Shown: piece after piece, positions 48,428-60,699 of the stretch | Layout of the letters: the number at the start of each line of letters is the position of its first letter | Numbering within the stretch: the first letter of the stretch is position 1 | DNA from: Sipunculus nudus | Taxonomy: Eukaryota > Annelida > Sipuncula > Golfingiida > Sipunculidae | Length of the DNA stretch: 64,000 bases | NCBI GenBank assembly: GCA_026874595.1 | Contig: CM049309.1 | Coordinates: 46,656,079-46,720,078, forward strand | Direction: 5' to 3' | Position numbers and translations under genes: made by a program | Notes under the pieces: generated by a model | The model's input: only the letters and a program-made list of their open reading frames with translations | Databases searched by the model: none | Told to the model about the DNA's origin: nothing

Positions 48428-49350
48428 TAGCGTACCTGTGAGCTTATGCGATGGCGCAGCGTCAGCCGTCCGCCGTCCAGGGCTGGCTTTCCGCCGTCCA
48501 TGGCTGTAAGTCAGAAACTGTCGGAGCTAGCAGCTCCAAAATACATGTAAGAATTCGTCACATGTGAAACTTGGTGCCCTGGAGCTTATTATTGGGTAAC
48601 TGTATTAATTTAGATATTATAGAGAAAAAGCTTAAAAACCTTTAAAAATCTTCTTCTCCGAAACTGTCCAGCCAAATTGTCCAATATTTCACAGAAATTA
48701 TCCCTGGAACAATCTCTCTCAAGTTTGTTCGAATGGTTCCAGTTCGTAGATTTTTGGCCGAGTTACAGGAGGTTGAACTTAGTCATCTGTCCAAAAAAGC
48801 ACACTAAAATTAAAATCTCAGAAACGGCTAGAGCTATAATGACCAAATTTTATTCCAATGTTTGTCACATATGTCAAATCTGATTTTGAGGTATTGGTGG
48901 CGCCACCTACATTGATGTGTTTTTTATAAACGAAAATGTAATTTTAAACTCTTCTAGCTTATACACTGATTTATGATGAAACTATTTAGCTTATTGGTTT
49001 AAACTTTACAAGAATTATTCTATGGTAGGGTTCTGCCAGTTTTATAAGAATAGATTGGGTAAATACAGTTATAAAAAAGCATTGTAGCCAATTGAAAAGG
49101 GCTTTCTGTATTTGAAAACAGACTTCATGCAGCCAAGTCAAGAGGTCACTCAGTACAAACAGGTGGGGTCCAGACATCACAATGGCAACTGACCTGGCTC
49201 TGGGGGGTGTCTAGACAATGTGTCTAGACGTCTAGACACAGCGTCTAGACATCTGGACACAATGTTTAGATGCAGAATTCCCAGATTATTGGCACTATAT
49301 CTTTCAACTGGTTGAAAAAACTTGGTTTGCATTTTAAGCGAATCGGGTTT
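48428..49350 (+). repeat. Third, partial copy of the 45.7-kb repeat family
   Basis: Begins GCGTACCTGTGAGCTTATGC and contains the same CAGCCAAATTGTCCAATATTT and GGTGGCGCCACCTACATTGA phrases as 45727 onward. Confidence 0.65.
49209..49250. repeat. Cluster of four GTCTAGAC palindromes
   Basis: Perfect 8-bp palindromes lie at 49209, 49222, 49230 and 49243, with a degenerate fifth (CATCTGGAC) just after. Confidence 0.8.
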
Positions 49351-49499
49351 ATCATCAGGTCACATGTGAACTGCTGCGCCTTCATTTTTGGTTGACCTCT
49401 GACCTTTCCTTACTTCCAGTGTCCATTTGTGCGTCATAAACCCACATATCTCGGGAACCGTTTGACCGATCAGGCTAAAAAAATTGCACAAATGTAGCC

Positions 49500-51600
49500 C
49501 TTTGATAGCTTTATAACATACACTAAAAATGGTGGCGCCACCTGCAACCATTTTTGCACAGCGTCCATCTGTTCATCTGCCTTAGGATAATGTTACTCAT
49601 ATCTCAGCAATGGTTTGACTTATCCACCTGAAATTGTGCAGGTTTATACATCCTGGACAGCTTTCTCGATTTTATGACAGGTGGCGCCACCTACATTCAC
49701 ATTTACTCTGCAGACATCTAAGCTCATAACTCGGGAACTGTTTGACTGATTAGGCCAAAATTTTGCATGTGTATACATCTCACATAGCTCTTGATCATAG
49801 GCAAAACTGGTGGTGCCACCTCCAACCATTTATGCACAGCATCCATCTGTTCATCTGCCTTAGGTTAAAATCACTCATATCTCAGCAGTGGTTTGACTTT
49901 TCCACTTGAAATTTTGCAGGTATTTTACATCCTTGACAGCTTTCTCGATTTTATGACAGGTGGCGCCGCCTACATTCACGTTTACTCTGCAGACATCCAA
50001 GCTCATATCTCGGGAACCGTTTGACCGATTGGGCCAAAAGTTTGCTTGTGTATAGATCTTACATAGCTCTTCACCATAGGCAAAACTGGTGGCGCCACCT
50101 GCAACCACTTATGCACAGCATCCATCTGTCCATCTGCCTTTGAATAATATCACTCTTACCTCAGCAGTGGTTTGACTTATCAACCTGAAATTTTGCAGGT
50201 TTATACATCCTGGACAGCTTTCTCTATTTTTGACAGGTGGCACCACCTACATTCACGTTTACTCTGCTGACATCCAAGCTCATATCTCGGGAACCGTTTG
50301 ACCGATTAGGCCAAAATTTTGCTTGTGTATAGAACTCACATAGCTCTTCATCATAGGTAAAACTGGTGGTGCCACCTGCAGCCACTTATGCACAGCGTCC
50401 ATCTGTTCATCTGCCTTTGGATAAAATTACTCATATCTCAGCAGTGTTTTGACTTATCCACCTGAAGTTTTGCAGGTATTTTACATATTGGACAGATTTA
50501 TCGATTTTATGACAGGTTTCGCCACCTACATTTACATTTACTCTGCAGACATCTAAGCTCATATCTCGGGAACTGTTTGACCGATTAGGCCAAAATTTTG
50601 CATGTGTATAGATCTCACATAGCTGTTCATCATAGGCAAAACTGGTGGTGCCACCTGCAACCATTAATGCACAGCCTCCATCTGTGCATCTGCCTTAGGT
50701 TAAAATCAGTCATATCTCAGCAGTGGTTTGACTTTTCCACTTGAAATTTTGCAGGTATTTTACATCCTTGACTGCTTTCTCGATTCTATTACAGGTGTCG
50801 CCACCTACATTTACGTTTACTCTGCAGACATCCAAGCTCATATCTCGGGAACTGTTTGACCGATTGGGCCAAAATTTTGCTTGTGTATGGATCTCACATA
50901 GCTCTTCATCATAGGCAAAACTGGTTGCGCCACCTGCAACCACTTATGCACATCATCCATCTGTTCATCTGCCTTTGGATAAAATCACTCATATCTCAGC
51001 AGTGGTTTGACTTATCCATCTAAAATTTTGCAGGTTTATACATCCTGGACAGGTTTCTCGATTTTATGACAGGTGGCGCCACCTACATTTACATTTACTC
51101 TGCAGATATCCAAGCTCATATCTCAGGAAACCGTTTGACCGATTAGGCCAAAATTTTGCATGTGTATAGATCTCACATTAGCTCTTCATCATAGGCAAAA
51201 CTGGTGGTGCCCCCTGCAACCATTTATGCACAGCATCGATCTGTTAATCTGCCTTAGGCTAAAATCACTCATATCTCAGCAGTGGTTTGATTTATCCACC
51301 TTAAATTTTGCAGGTATTTTACATCCTTGACAGCATTTAACGATTTTATGACAGGTGTCGCCACCTACGTTCACATTTACTCTGCAGACATCCAAGCTCA
51401 TATCTCGGGAACTGTTTGACCGATTAGGCCAAAATTTTGCATGTGTATAGATCTCACATTAGCTCTTCATCATAGGCAAAACTGGTGGTGCCACCTGCAA
51501 CCATTTATGCACAGCATCCATCTGTTAATCTGCCTTGGATAAAATCACTCATATCTCAGCAGTGGTTTGACTTATCCACCTACATTCACGTTTAAGCTGC
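49500..51600. repeat. ~278-bp satellite array
   Basis: About seven to eight tandem units; CATCTGTTCATCTGCCTT-type phrases recur near 49565, 49844, 50121, 50399, 50677, 50957, 51236 and 51517. Each unit carries two GGTGGCGCCACC-like palindromes roughly half a period apart. Short frames inside it are repeat shadows, not genes. Confidence 0.85.
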
Positions 51601-51870
51601 AGACATCCATGCTAATATGCAACACACCACGCTCTATTCCACTTGCCACATAATCCATGCCTCACTTCACCCGTCCCACTCTGATTTCTGTGTATACACA
51701 TAGTGGCTTGTCGACTACCTATATTCTGGCTTTAAAATATCCTAGTCCGAAACTTGAAGGTCAGAAACATCGATTTTGCTGAAATCATAATGACTAAGTT
51801 AGATATGCAGGACTTAGGAGGATCAATATTAAATTTTAAAAATAAACCTCCATTCATACTCCTAAACTTT

Positions 51871-52797
51871 GCACAGGTTCGCATTAGGCCTGTAGGCCTT
51901 ATTGTATGTTTCGATAGAATGTTAAATGATAGAGGAAAAAGCCTGATAATAACAAATTTATTTTGCTAAACCAGTAAAATCAGTACATAACAAATGAAAT
52001 TTTATCAAAATTGTATGATTTTATCTTCTTGAAAGAAATGTCCGAGCGGCTTGAGCTCAAAATTGGTAAGTTTCTATTGAAATTTTAAAGTAAAAATTTT
52101 TTATGCGGGGGTTTAAACTTGACGCGGGCGGTGACTGAGCATCATACCTTTTATTTCTTTTGGCCTAATTAAAATGATTCTGTCCCATTGCTATAGCTAT
52201 TCATTATAACTGATCGGTATTAGCTGGGGGCTCGAGGATCATACTGGCGGGGATTTGATGTCTCCAACAATAACTTGTTTGGCCTATTACGCAGTGTTTC
52301 CCCGTGGACACTTGACAAAGTTTTCCTTAAATTGGTTCAGTATGTGTTCCGTAATTCTGCTACAACATGACAGGACTGAAAATGTGACTTTAGCGGTCGT
52401 AATGAAGATAAAGTCTATTCTGTCTGTTTACATTCTGTTCTGTTCAAGCTTTTTGATACCCATACCGTAAACCAACCCAGGGGCAGTGTGTAAAACCCCG
52501 ACCCCGAAAATTAATTTCTTCTTCTCCATAATTTATGCTGAAAATGTCCCTTTCGTTGTATGATAAGGATCGGGTATACTTCATAAAAAATTGTATAATG
52601 ACCGCTTCAGTGACACTAAAAGTGCACTAAAGTATTTGGACAAAGACTGACCCCATGGCAGCTTTTCGACATCGCATGCTGCTCTGTGATGCCCCGTTTA
52701 ACATGCACTGCTCATATTTTTTATTTACGACATAATGAGTCCAGAATTAGCAAACATTACATAAAACAAGGCCTACAGGCCTAATGCGAACCTGTGC
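51871..52797. mobile_element. Non-autonomous DNA transposon with 30-bp perfect TIRs
   Basis: 51871-51900 (starting GCACAGGTTCGCATTAGGCC) is the exact reverse complement of 52768-52797. The interior is about 870 bp and non-coding. The same terminal motif (TGCACAGGTTCTCATTAGGC) is present at 48128, at the matching position of the other inverted-repeat arm. Confidence 0.75.
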
Positions 52798-53298
52798 ATT
52801 GGGAAATACACCAGGCATAATGCTTCAATGCTGGACCATTACTTCACATGGATATGAACAATGCAAGTACTAAACATTTTGAATAAGAAACAATTACACA
52901 AACATCACTGCTGAAATTCTGGCATAGGTGCACACAACACAAAAATGATTGTAGCTGGCACCACCAGTCTTGTACACAACAAAGCTATCAGAGATATATA
53001 AATATGCATAATTTCAGACTGATATATCAAACCCCTCCTGAAAATAAGCACTGACACACACTGTGCAAAATATATTGTAAGTGGCACCACTAGTTTTTTT
53101 TACGACAAAGCTATTCGCTATGTATATATATGCCCAATTTCAGGCTGATATATCAAATTCCTCTGTAGAAATAATCAGGCACATACATTGTGCAAAAGTC
53201 ACTGTAGGTGGCGACACCTGTCTTGTGAACGAAAAAGTCATCAAAGACACAAAGGTCAAAATATCAGGCCAATACATAAAAATTACCTTGAGTCTGAT
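52768..53298 (-). repeat. Right arm of the large inverted repeat, inner part
   Basis: Reverse-complement match to about 47620-48170 (for example GGAAATACACCAGG and AGACTGATATATCAAA phrases). The arm is interrupted at 53298 by the hAT-like insertion and resumes at 56783. Confidence 0.75.
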
Positions 53299-56200
53299 AA
53301 GTGTTGGGAGTCGGTTCTTTTTTCATAATCGATCATCGGTTTGGGCAAACAAATCGATGATCGATTATTAATCGGTTCAGACAAATATAAAGAAATGTGC
53401 AATTATCTGTGAAACTGTACTCTCTTAACCCAGCCCGCACGTATTAGTAATTCTACCCGACGAAAAGAAGTTTTTGCCTTTTTTTTATAATTTCCTTTTA
53501 TCACTAAGATATGCTATTCAAAGTTTCATTTAAATTAATTATAGTAATCAAGAATTAAATTCAGTCCAGGACATCTACTTGCTGGCCCTCATGAATACTC
53601 CCACGAATCATTTTAACTTCACCACCAGCATGGGCTTTCCTTTTATAACAAGTGACCTATGGGTCACGGCGCTCAGCTGTTATATATGATAAAAAAATAT
53701 GATTTAGAAATGAGGCACATGTTGGTTTTATGTGGTAATAAAAATAAGCTGTATTATGAGTTGTTGTTGTTTAGCTTATGTATGATTTTGATAGTACCTT
53801 TGGAGACAGGAAAGAGGATTAATTTCATTTATTTTATTAACAAATGGAGTGCGATTGTCACACAGATTTTGACTTGGCCATATAAGTTATAAGCAGAACA
53901 TATAAGAGTTTAACTATTTGTTACAAAAATTACAAATATTGTCCCAAATATAATTTTTATTAAAAATAATAAGAGAATAGTATGATTTTTTTCAAATAAA
54001 ATATAACTGAAATGATTATTAAAATAATATTAAAGAATATATTCATGAATGCCTTCATTAATACATTTTGAAAGTATTTGCACTGGTATTCATATACTTT
54101 CATTTTTACCTGAATTCCCATTCTTATGAAAGAAATTTTATAATGGAGTACATATTCATATTCGTGTTTAAGTACAAATGCAAAGTATTCGCACCATGTC
54201 TGGTATTTATTCAGTTTTCACCAAACAATGATGTTAAGAATCCAGAATAAACAAAATTCACACATTTAAATAATGATCATAAGTACCTGGTTTTATGGTT
54301 TTTATTTATATTTTAAAAAATGTAATATATTCATGAATGTACTAACTATAGACACAGTAGGAATCTAGATAATAATATTATCAACTGCATCTTTGTCTAT
54401 CATTAATTTCCTTCATATGATCCCTAATGATTAGTAATGAATAATATGATTTACTTTTTTGTCATTAAAATTGAACTGAAAAATACCATAGGTGACTGCA
54501 TGGTGTTATACGTGACATTCTATTCATCGATACAAGATTCTTATATCATCGGTAACTAGAAGTTAATTTCCTGTTATTATCAACTAACAAATTCCTTTTC
54601 TATTTTTCTTTAATTTGTTATTAAAAACCAATAAAAATTTATTAATTTATCGTTTATTGTTATGTTGTTGGTTAAAGCTACTAGTTGAGTTGGGTTGGAC
54701 ACCTGGATCAACTGTGGCTGGCCATTATATAATAAGCTGCCTGGAGCCCCAATTTATGCCTCGCCTCAAGCATGCATAATTTGCTTAAAGTTCAACAAGG
54801 TCAACATACAGGTGACTCAAGAGGTGCTACAGAGAGCCAAGGTCTGACATGGTCTCATAAAAACATTAATAAAAGCTACAATTTTTGGCCAATTTCTTTC
54901 AGCTTTTTAAACTTAAAAGCTGAAATCTGTATGTGTGCATGATATGAAAATTATATCAACAGTGCTCACAGGAAACAAACATGCCATGGTCAAAGTTGGG
55001 CAAAATTTAAGGTACTAATTTTATATTTATACTAATAACTTATAATATTTGAAAAATTCAGAACTAATTTTGGGTATTCAATTGAATCTTGATTAAATAA
55101 TGTTACATCCCTGACAAAAAATCTCTAGCTTCAGCAATCCTCTTGTTAAGTAAATATATTTCTTGATTTATTACAAAGTGCATTATATTTAGGCCCATAA
55201 CTTAAAACAATTACGCAATACTGACATCATTTCTGGCATGTCCATGGAGAATGTATAGAAAAATATGTATATCATATATGATTAAAGTCAGATCAGTGGT
55301 TTCGATATTAGGCAGTCCTGAAGTGTAACAATGGGTTTTTAATGGAAAAATGAAGTTTTTCTTTAATATCTCGAAGGTATTAAGTCCTAGTGACTAAATT
55401 CTTGGCATGGTAGGGGATTTTAGAGACATCTAATTGCATGCCAAATTTTAGGAACTGAGAGCTCAAGCTGGGGAGCTGAGCACTTGCAAACTGCATGACA
55501 CTAGCTTGATGTAAACAATATGTTACATGGTGCTTGAAAACTTGAATAAAATCTACAGTTTTTGATCAACTGGTTTCAAATTTTTGGTGTTAACAGTTGA
55601 AAAGCTAACAAAAACATGCTGTGAAAATTAAATCCACAGTACTTACAGGAAAAAAAGTGCCATGGTCAAAATTGGGCAAAATTTAAGGTACAAATTTTTT
55701 ATTTTTATTAATATTTTTTAAAATTTTAAAGATTTTCATCTAATTTTGGGTATACAATTTAATTTTGATTAATTAAAGTTATTTTACTGGAAAAAAGTTT
55801 ATAGCTTTAACATATTTTGTGTTAAGTGATCAAATATCTTTCCTGATTTTTTACACAATGCATTATGTTCGGGACCATAACTTTTTAAATTTACAAAATA
55901 CAGACATAATTTCTGGCATGTACATAGGAACTATATAGAGGAATAATTATGGTAAATATGAGGAAAAACAGATGAGGGGTTTTTGATATTAGGCAGTCCT
56001 GAAGTGTAAAAATAGGTTTTTAATTAAAAAATTGAGGGTTTTCCCTCTGAAAGGAACGAAGTCGCAAGGACCCAGTTTTCGGCTTGGTAGGAGATCTTGG
56101 GGACATCTAACATTATGCCGAATTTTGGATTCCTAGGTCTTACGGTTTCAAAACGTGCCACATCTACGGACGGACGGACGGACGGACAGACGGAGGGACG

Positions 56201-56782
56201 ACGGACAATGGACCACGACTATAGCTCAGATGACTTATAGTCAGCCGACATGCATACTGGTTTCACAGGCCTGCCAGAAAATTTACAGGCCCATAAAATT
56301 TTTGGTAAAAATTTAAAAATAAAGTAATTGAAAGCCAAAGATATAATTACTCATGCGGCAGCGGCACCTGTTGAGGAGATTATTTCTAAGAGAATCTCGC
56401 AATATTGGATTGAACCTGGAGAAGTATGGAGCATTTTAACGCCATACCGCCCATATTTTGCAATGAACATCTCGTTAGAAAACTCTCTGCTAATTCTTCA
56501 GCTCCCTGCCTGGTCACAGAGGTTTAATAAGTCCTCCGTTCTCTCATCTACCGTGTCATACTAAGTTATATACGGAGGTTATTTGGGAACACAGACTCAT
56601 TATATGAAGCGCGGAATGTTGTAAAAAATTGAAGAATAATTTTTGCCTATAACATAAAGACATTCTGGTAAAAACAATCATGAGTATTATGTAGTCGATA
56701 GTTGCCTTTGGTAATCGAGCGCTTGAAAATGGCAGCAAACCGACTGACTTTCGAAAAAAACTCGATGATCGGCCCACCACTA
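53299..56782. mobile_element. hAT-like insertion with perfect 8-bp target duplication
   Basis: AGTCTGAT occurs at 53291-53298 and again at 56783-56790, flanking ends AAGTGTTGGG and (reverse complement of the right end) TAGTGGTGGG, 8 of 10 matching. The uninterrupted site exists in the other arm near 47623-47636 (reverse complement reads CTTGAGTCTGATGCAT). TCGAT/ATCGATGATCG subterminal motifs are typical of hAT ends. No transposase frame is seen. It carries a nested inverted copy of the 5994 element. Confidence 0.85.
54840..56253 (-). mobile_element. Repeat element with hairpin end, copy 2 (- orientation), nested in the hAT-like insertion
   Basis: Reading the - strand from 56253: TGACTATAAGTCATCTGAGCT, GTCCATTGTCCGTCG, a (GTCC)n run, then GTGGCACGTTTTGAAACCG and GGCATAATGTTAGATGTCCCC, the same order as 5994-6160. 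The inner end is uncertain. Confidence 0.7.
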
Positions 56783-59605
56783 AGTCTGATGCATTGGGCT
56801 GACCAGGCTTAGGTGAGAAAGGCAGTTGCCCCGAGTGAACTGTGGCAAATTACTGGCTCAGGCTACTGTACTGAGTGAACTCATGACCTGCACCTCGCTA
56901 GACTGAGTGAACTTTTGACCTGTACCTGGCGAACTGAGTGAACTTTTGACCTGATGCATAATCTGACACAGTTGGCAGTCTGCCAAACCTTTAAATAGAT
57001 CAAGGCTGAACTTCGGCGCCAAATCTGAGCCAGTGGGCAGTCTGCTCACACTATAAATAGAATGCAGCTACTGCACTGAGTGAACTCCTGACCCATACCT
57101 GGCTGCACTGAGTGAACTCTTGCCATGTTGCCTAATCTGATACAGATGGCAATTTGCCAAAGCTATAAATAGATCGAGACTGACCTCTAGCCTGTTGCCA
57201 AGTCTAAATAGTAGCCACACCATTACATAAGCTCATGCAGGGGCCCTGCCCTGAGGGGCATGACACCAATGAGGTGATCACATGGTGCCCATGAGGTGTT
57301 CACATGTCGCCCATGAGGTTATCACATGTCACCCATGAGGTTATCACATGCCTTGTGCTTGGCTGCACTGATTGAACTCTTGACCTAAATCTGGCTGCAC
57401 TGAATGAACTCTTGATTTGTTGCCAAATCTGAAACAGTTAGCAGTTTCTCAACCTATTTAAAGTTACAGACACAATCTTAGAGTGTTGGTGAATCTGTTT
57501 ACACATACTGGAAGACTTTGGCTAAAATGATATTTTTTTCAAGCTGACATATTCATAAACTTTTTATCAAAAGATCTAGAATAATAAAAGATGCAGTTCT
57601 TTCATTGTTAACGGTCCAATAATTCTGACGAAAATCATTCATGTAAACTTGAACAAAGGCCACCTAAAGAACCATGTCCTAGGATAATTCTTCTGAACAA
57701 TTGAACGATTCAACTTGACAGTTTCATCATAAACATTTTAAGCTGAAAGAGGCTAATTTAATGAGGTTTTTGCCCATAAAAAACCGGTCAATGTAGGTGG
57801 CACAACAAAATCTGCAACTTCAAAAATGATTCATGTGACCAACATTTGCACAATATTTGGTAATGCTAGCTTCATTTCTGAGATTACTATGTCAGTATGC
57901 TTACTTGGCCAAATGACTGTTCAAATTCATGTAACTCCATTAAAATTCATCAAATGCAAACCATTTGAACAAACTTGAGAGGGCTTGTCCCTGGGATCAT
58001 TTCTGCAAAATATTGAACAATTTGGCTGGACCGTTTACAAGAAGGAGACTTTTAAAGGTTTTATAGCTTTTTCCCTAAAAAATCTAAGTAAACGCAGATA
58101 GCAAAAATAAAATAAGCTGAATCCCATAACATTTGATATGTGACAGATTATTGCATAAAATCTGGGGAGGTAGCTCCTGTCATTCCTTAGGAATTATTGG
58201 GGAATGTACAGATGACCAATGACCTCCGTACAAAAAAATTACTACAGATGCATATTGAAAGCAAAATTATAATACAGATACATCTCACTGATGGCAAGAT
58301 CTTGAGTTAAGTTGAGTATGGATACCTATTATTTATAATCCATGTTCAGCCGTCTTTATATACCCACAGAGAGCTGTATACCTGTGATTGTAAACATTGC
58401 CTGGCATGAGGAATATCTAAAATCATAAATCTACATTTTTTAAAAGGTTTTAAAAAACATTCTTGTCAATATTAACCATAGATAACCTGAAATCTAAATC
58501 TCTAGAGGCATGATGTAATGAATGCTGATAAACAGGTGCCAGGCTAGATGTATCTGCTTCACACAGCTTACATATATGGTAAAAGGACTCAATTCAATCT
58601 TTATAATTCAGCCAAAATTCACACTTTGGAACCATAAAAGACAATTATTATAAGAATTATTCAGGGGATTATTATTGTAAATATAAACAAATTTGCTTCA
58701 GTGGCCTCAGTCAATAAACGTTTTACAGGTTTATAACTCATATGGGAAAATACGGCAAAATGGCTAAGTTAAGCTTCTTATAACTCAGCCAAAAATCACT
58801 GAACCAAAACCATTTGAACAAACTATTATCAACATCTAAGGATAATTAACGTGTGAGATTTAAGAATTTGGCCCAGTGGTTTTTGAGAAGAAGATCCTTG
58901 TAGCCACTTAGCTAAAATGGGATGTTATGGCATATGACTAAATTCAGCTTCCCATAACTCAGCCAAAAATCACTGAACTGAGACCATTTGAACTAACTTC
59001 AGAAAGCACTACCCTAGGGTCATTTCTGTGCGATATTAAACAATTTGGTCATATGGTTTCAGAGAAGGTTTTTTGTAGCCGTCAGTACGATATGGGCACT
59101 GATGACCCCCGTACAAAAAGGCCGATGCAGGTGGCGCCACAAATACTTCAATTTCAGATATGACTCATGTGACCAACATTGGCATAAAATTTGGTGATGA
59201 TAGCTTCAGCCGTTTCTGAGATTGTAATTTTACTATGCTTTTTTTTGGACAGATGACTAAGTTCAACTAGCTGTAACTCGGTCAAAAATCACCGAACTTA
59301 AACCATTCGAACAAACTTGAGAAAGATTGTTCCAGGAATGATTTCTGTGAAATATTGGTCAATTTGGCTGAACAGTTTCGGAGAAGAAGATTTTTAAAGC
59401 TTTTTTAGCTTTTTCCCAATAAAATATAAGAAAATGCAGTTAGCCAAAAAACAAGCATAATCCGATTGAGTTTTTTAGATGACTAATTTTTTGCATAAAA
59501 TTTCGTGATGCTTACTCTTGCCGTTTTCAAGATAGTGTGGGTTAACGTACAGACGACGGACGCCGGACGACGCCACACCATCGCTTAAGCTTACAGGTTC
59601 GCTAA
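56783..59605 (-). repeat. Right arm of the large inverted repeat, outer part
   Basis: Reverse-complement of 45727-47640 block by block, ending GCTTACAGGTTCGC. It is about 870 bp longer than the left arm because extra internal units lie at 58232-59100. Confidence 0.75.
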
Positions 59606-60005
59606 AAATGTATGGGCCTCATTTGCAGTAAAATATATGTAGGCTTACTAAGTAAGATGAAAGTAAGTCGACGAAAATCAGACTCGGGCCCTCGCATTAG
59701 GCCCCTATGGCACAGACCTCGCTTTTCCTCAAATGGGTATGCATTCAAATAATTTAAGATGAATTATTTATTTGTCCCATGGAATCAGTGATGACTTGCA
59801 AGTCAAGTGACACCAACGATAAGAATATGACAAGTAACTATGAAATTTTACAACAAATGGAATAAAGGTGTTAAAAATATAAATAGTGTTATAGGTGCTC
59901 TTTTTATTGTGTGACACGGGCGTGGCTCGTGTTGTTGTTGCACTTTATGTTTGATCCGTACTGGTTGAACTCTCGTTGTCATGCTTGGTTTTTACGCCTG
60001 GCCGA

Positions 60006-60178
60006 GGTCACGTGATGACCCTGGTATGTAGAGATACACACAGCGATGTTTTTCTAGAAAATTCCTGTGACGCGTGCTTACCGTGTATTATGTATTATTC
60101 ATAGAATGTTCTAGAAGTGGAAAATTCTCGGCTTGGGGTGAGGAGTGTATAAAGGGGCTGTGTTTGAGAACCGAGGGC
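60006..60178 (+). promoter_or_regulatory. Heat-shock-type promoter (two HSE clusters plus TATA box)
   Basis: TTCtaGAAaaTTC at 60052-60064 and GAAtgTTCtaGAA at 60104-60116 are both perfect three-pentamer heat-shock elements. GAAaaTTC at 60120-60127 extends the second. TATAAA lies at 60148-60153, so transcription would start near 60178-60183. Upstream, GGTCA-CGTGA-TGACC (60006-60020) holds a CACGTG-like core. This layout is typical of hsp70-type promoters bound by HSF1. It is a + strand promoter; its gene is not identified here. Confidence 0.7.
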
Positions 60179-60179
60179 A

Positions 60180-60480
60180 GAGAGCAGAGAAGTTTTCCAG
60201 CCGACACAGAAGCGTGTGTGTCGGTTTGTGGGACCTTATCCGACGTGTGCGGCAATTACAGAATTTCGTCAGAGTTTCTCTTGGATTTTGTGCAATTTGA
60301 CTTCAGTTTACTCTCTGGATTGTCACAAAAGCACTGGACTGTCATTCTCCGAGAGTATACATTTAAAGAACCTATCGTTGTGACGGTGTTGGTATCCAAG
60401 TACTTTACACATTATTTTTCGGTGTGATTGTATTGATTTGTTGTTATACCGCTGTCTTACTGTATAATTGTATTGATTTT
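60180..60480 (+). other. Probable 5' leader downstream of the heat-shock promoter
   Basis: GC-richer than the surroundings and lacks any ATG from about 60112 to at least 60500, as expected of a non-coding first exon. No strong splice donor was identified. The downstream coding exon could lie beyond the window, or the promoter may be orphaned. Confidence 0.4.
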
Positions 60481-60483
60481 GTG

Positions 60484-60623
60484 CAGGGGCAAAGCCAGGA
60501 TTGAGGGAGGGGAGGGGGCCATCATCAGTGGCGGTCAAGAAATTCGAAAACCGGGAGGGGGGGGAGGGGGGTAGGGTTGCTAATTTGTATGTATGGGTAA
60601 TATGACAACGGTTATATATACAA

Positions 60624-60668
<45 letters not shown>

Positions 60669-60690
60669 TTATTATTATTATTACTATACT
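60484..60690. repeat. MITE fragment, G-rich tract and (TA)n/(ATT)n microsatellites
   Basis: CAGGGGCAAAGCCAGGATT resembles the left end of the element at 40328. A G-rich run (60550-60572), a (TA)n run (about 60626-60663) and ATT repeats follow. Confidence 0.65.
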
Positions 60691-60699
60691 TTATATATT

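Noticed and set aside
49644-50943. Several similar ~77-residue - strand frames
   Set aside because: They recur once per 278-bp satellite unit and change with unit mutations; no start context or splice support.
60074-60427. 117-residue + strand frame
   Set aside because: It starts upstream of the TATA box, so it would not be transcribed as such; it spans a promoter and leader.
59905-60480. Solo LTR instead of a host promoter
   Set aside because: A TATA box and leader fit an LTR too, but no TG...CA boundaries with a target duplication were found, and the double HSE arrangement fits hsp promoters better. Kept open as an alternative.
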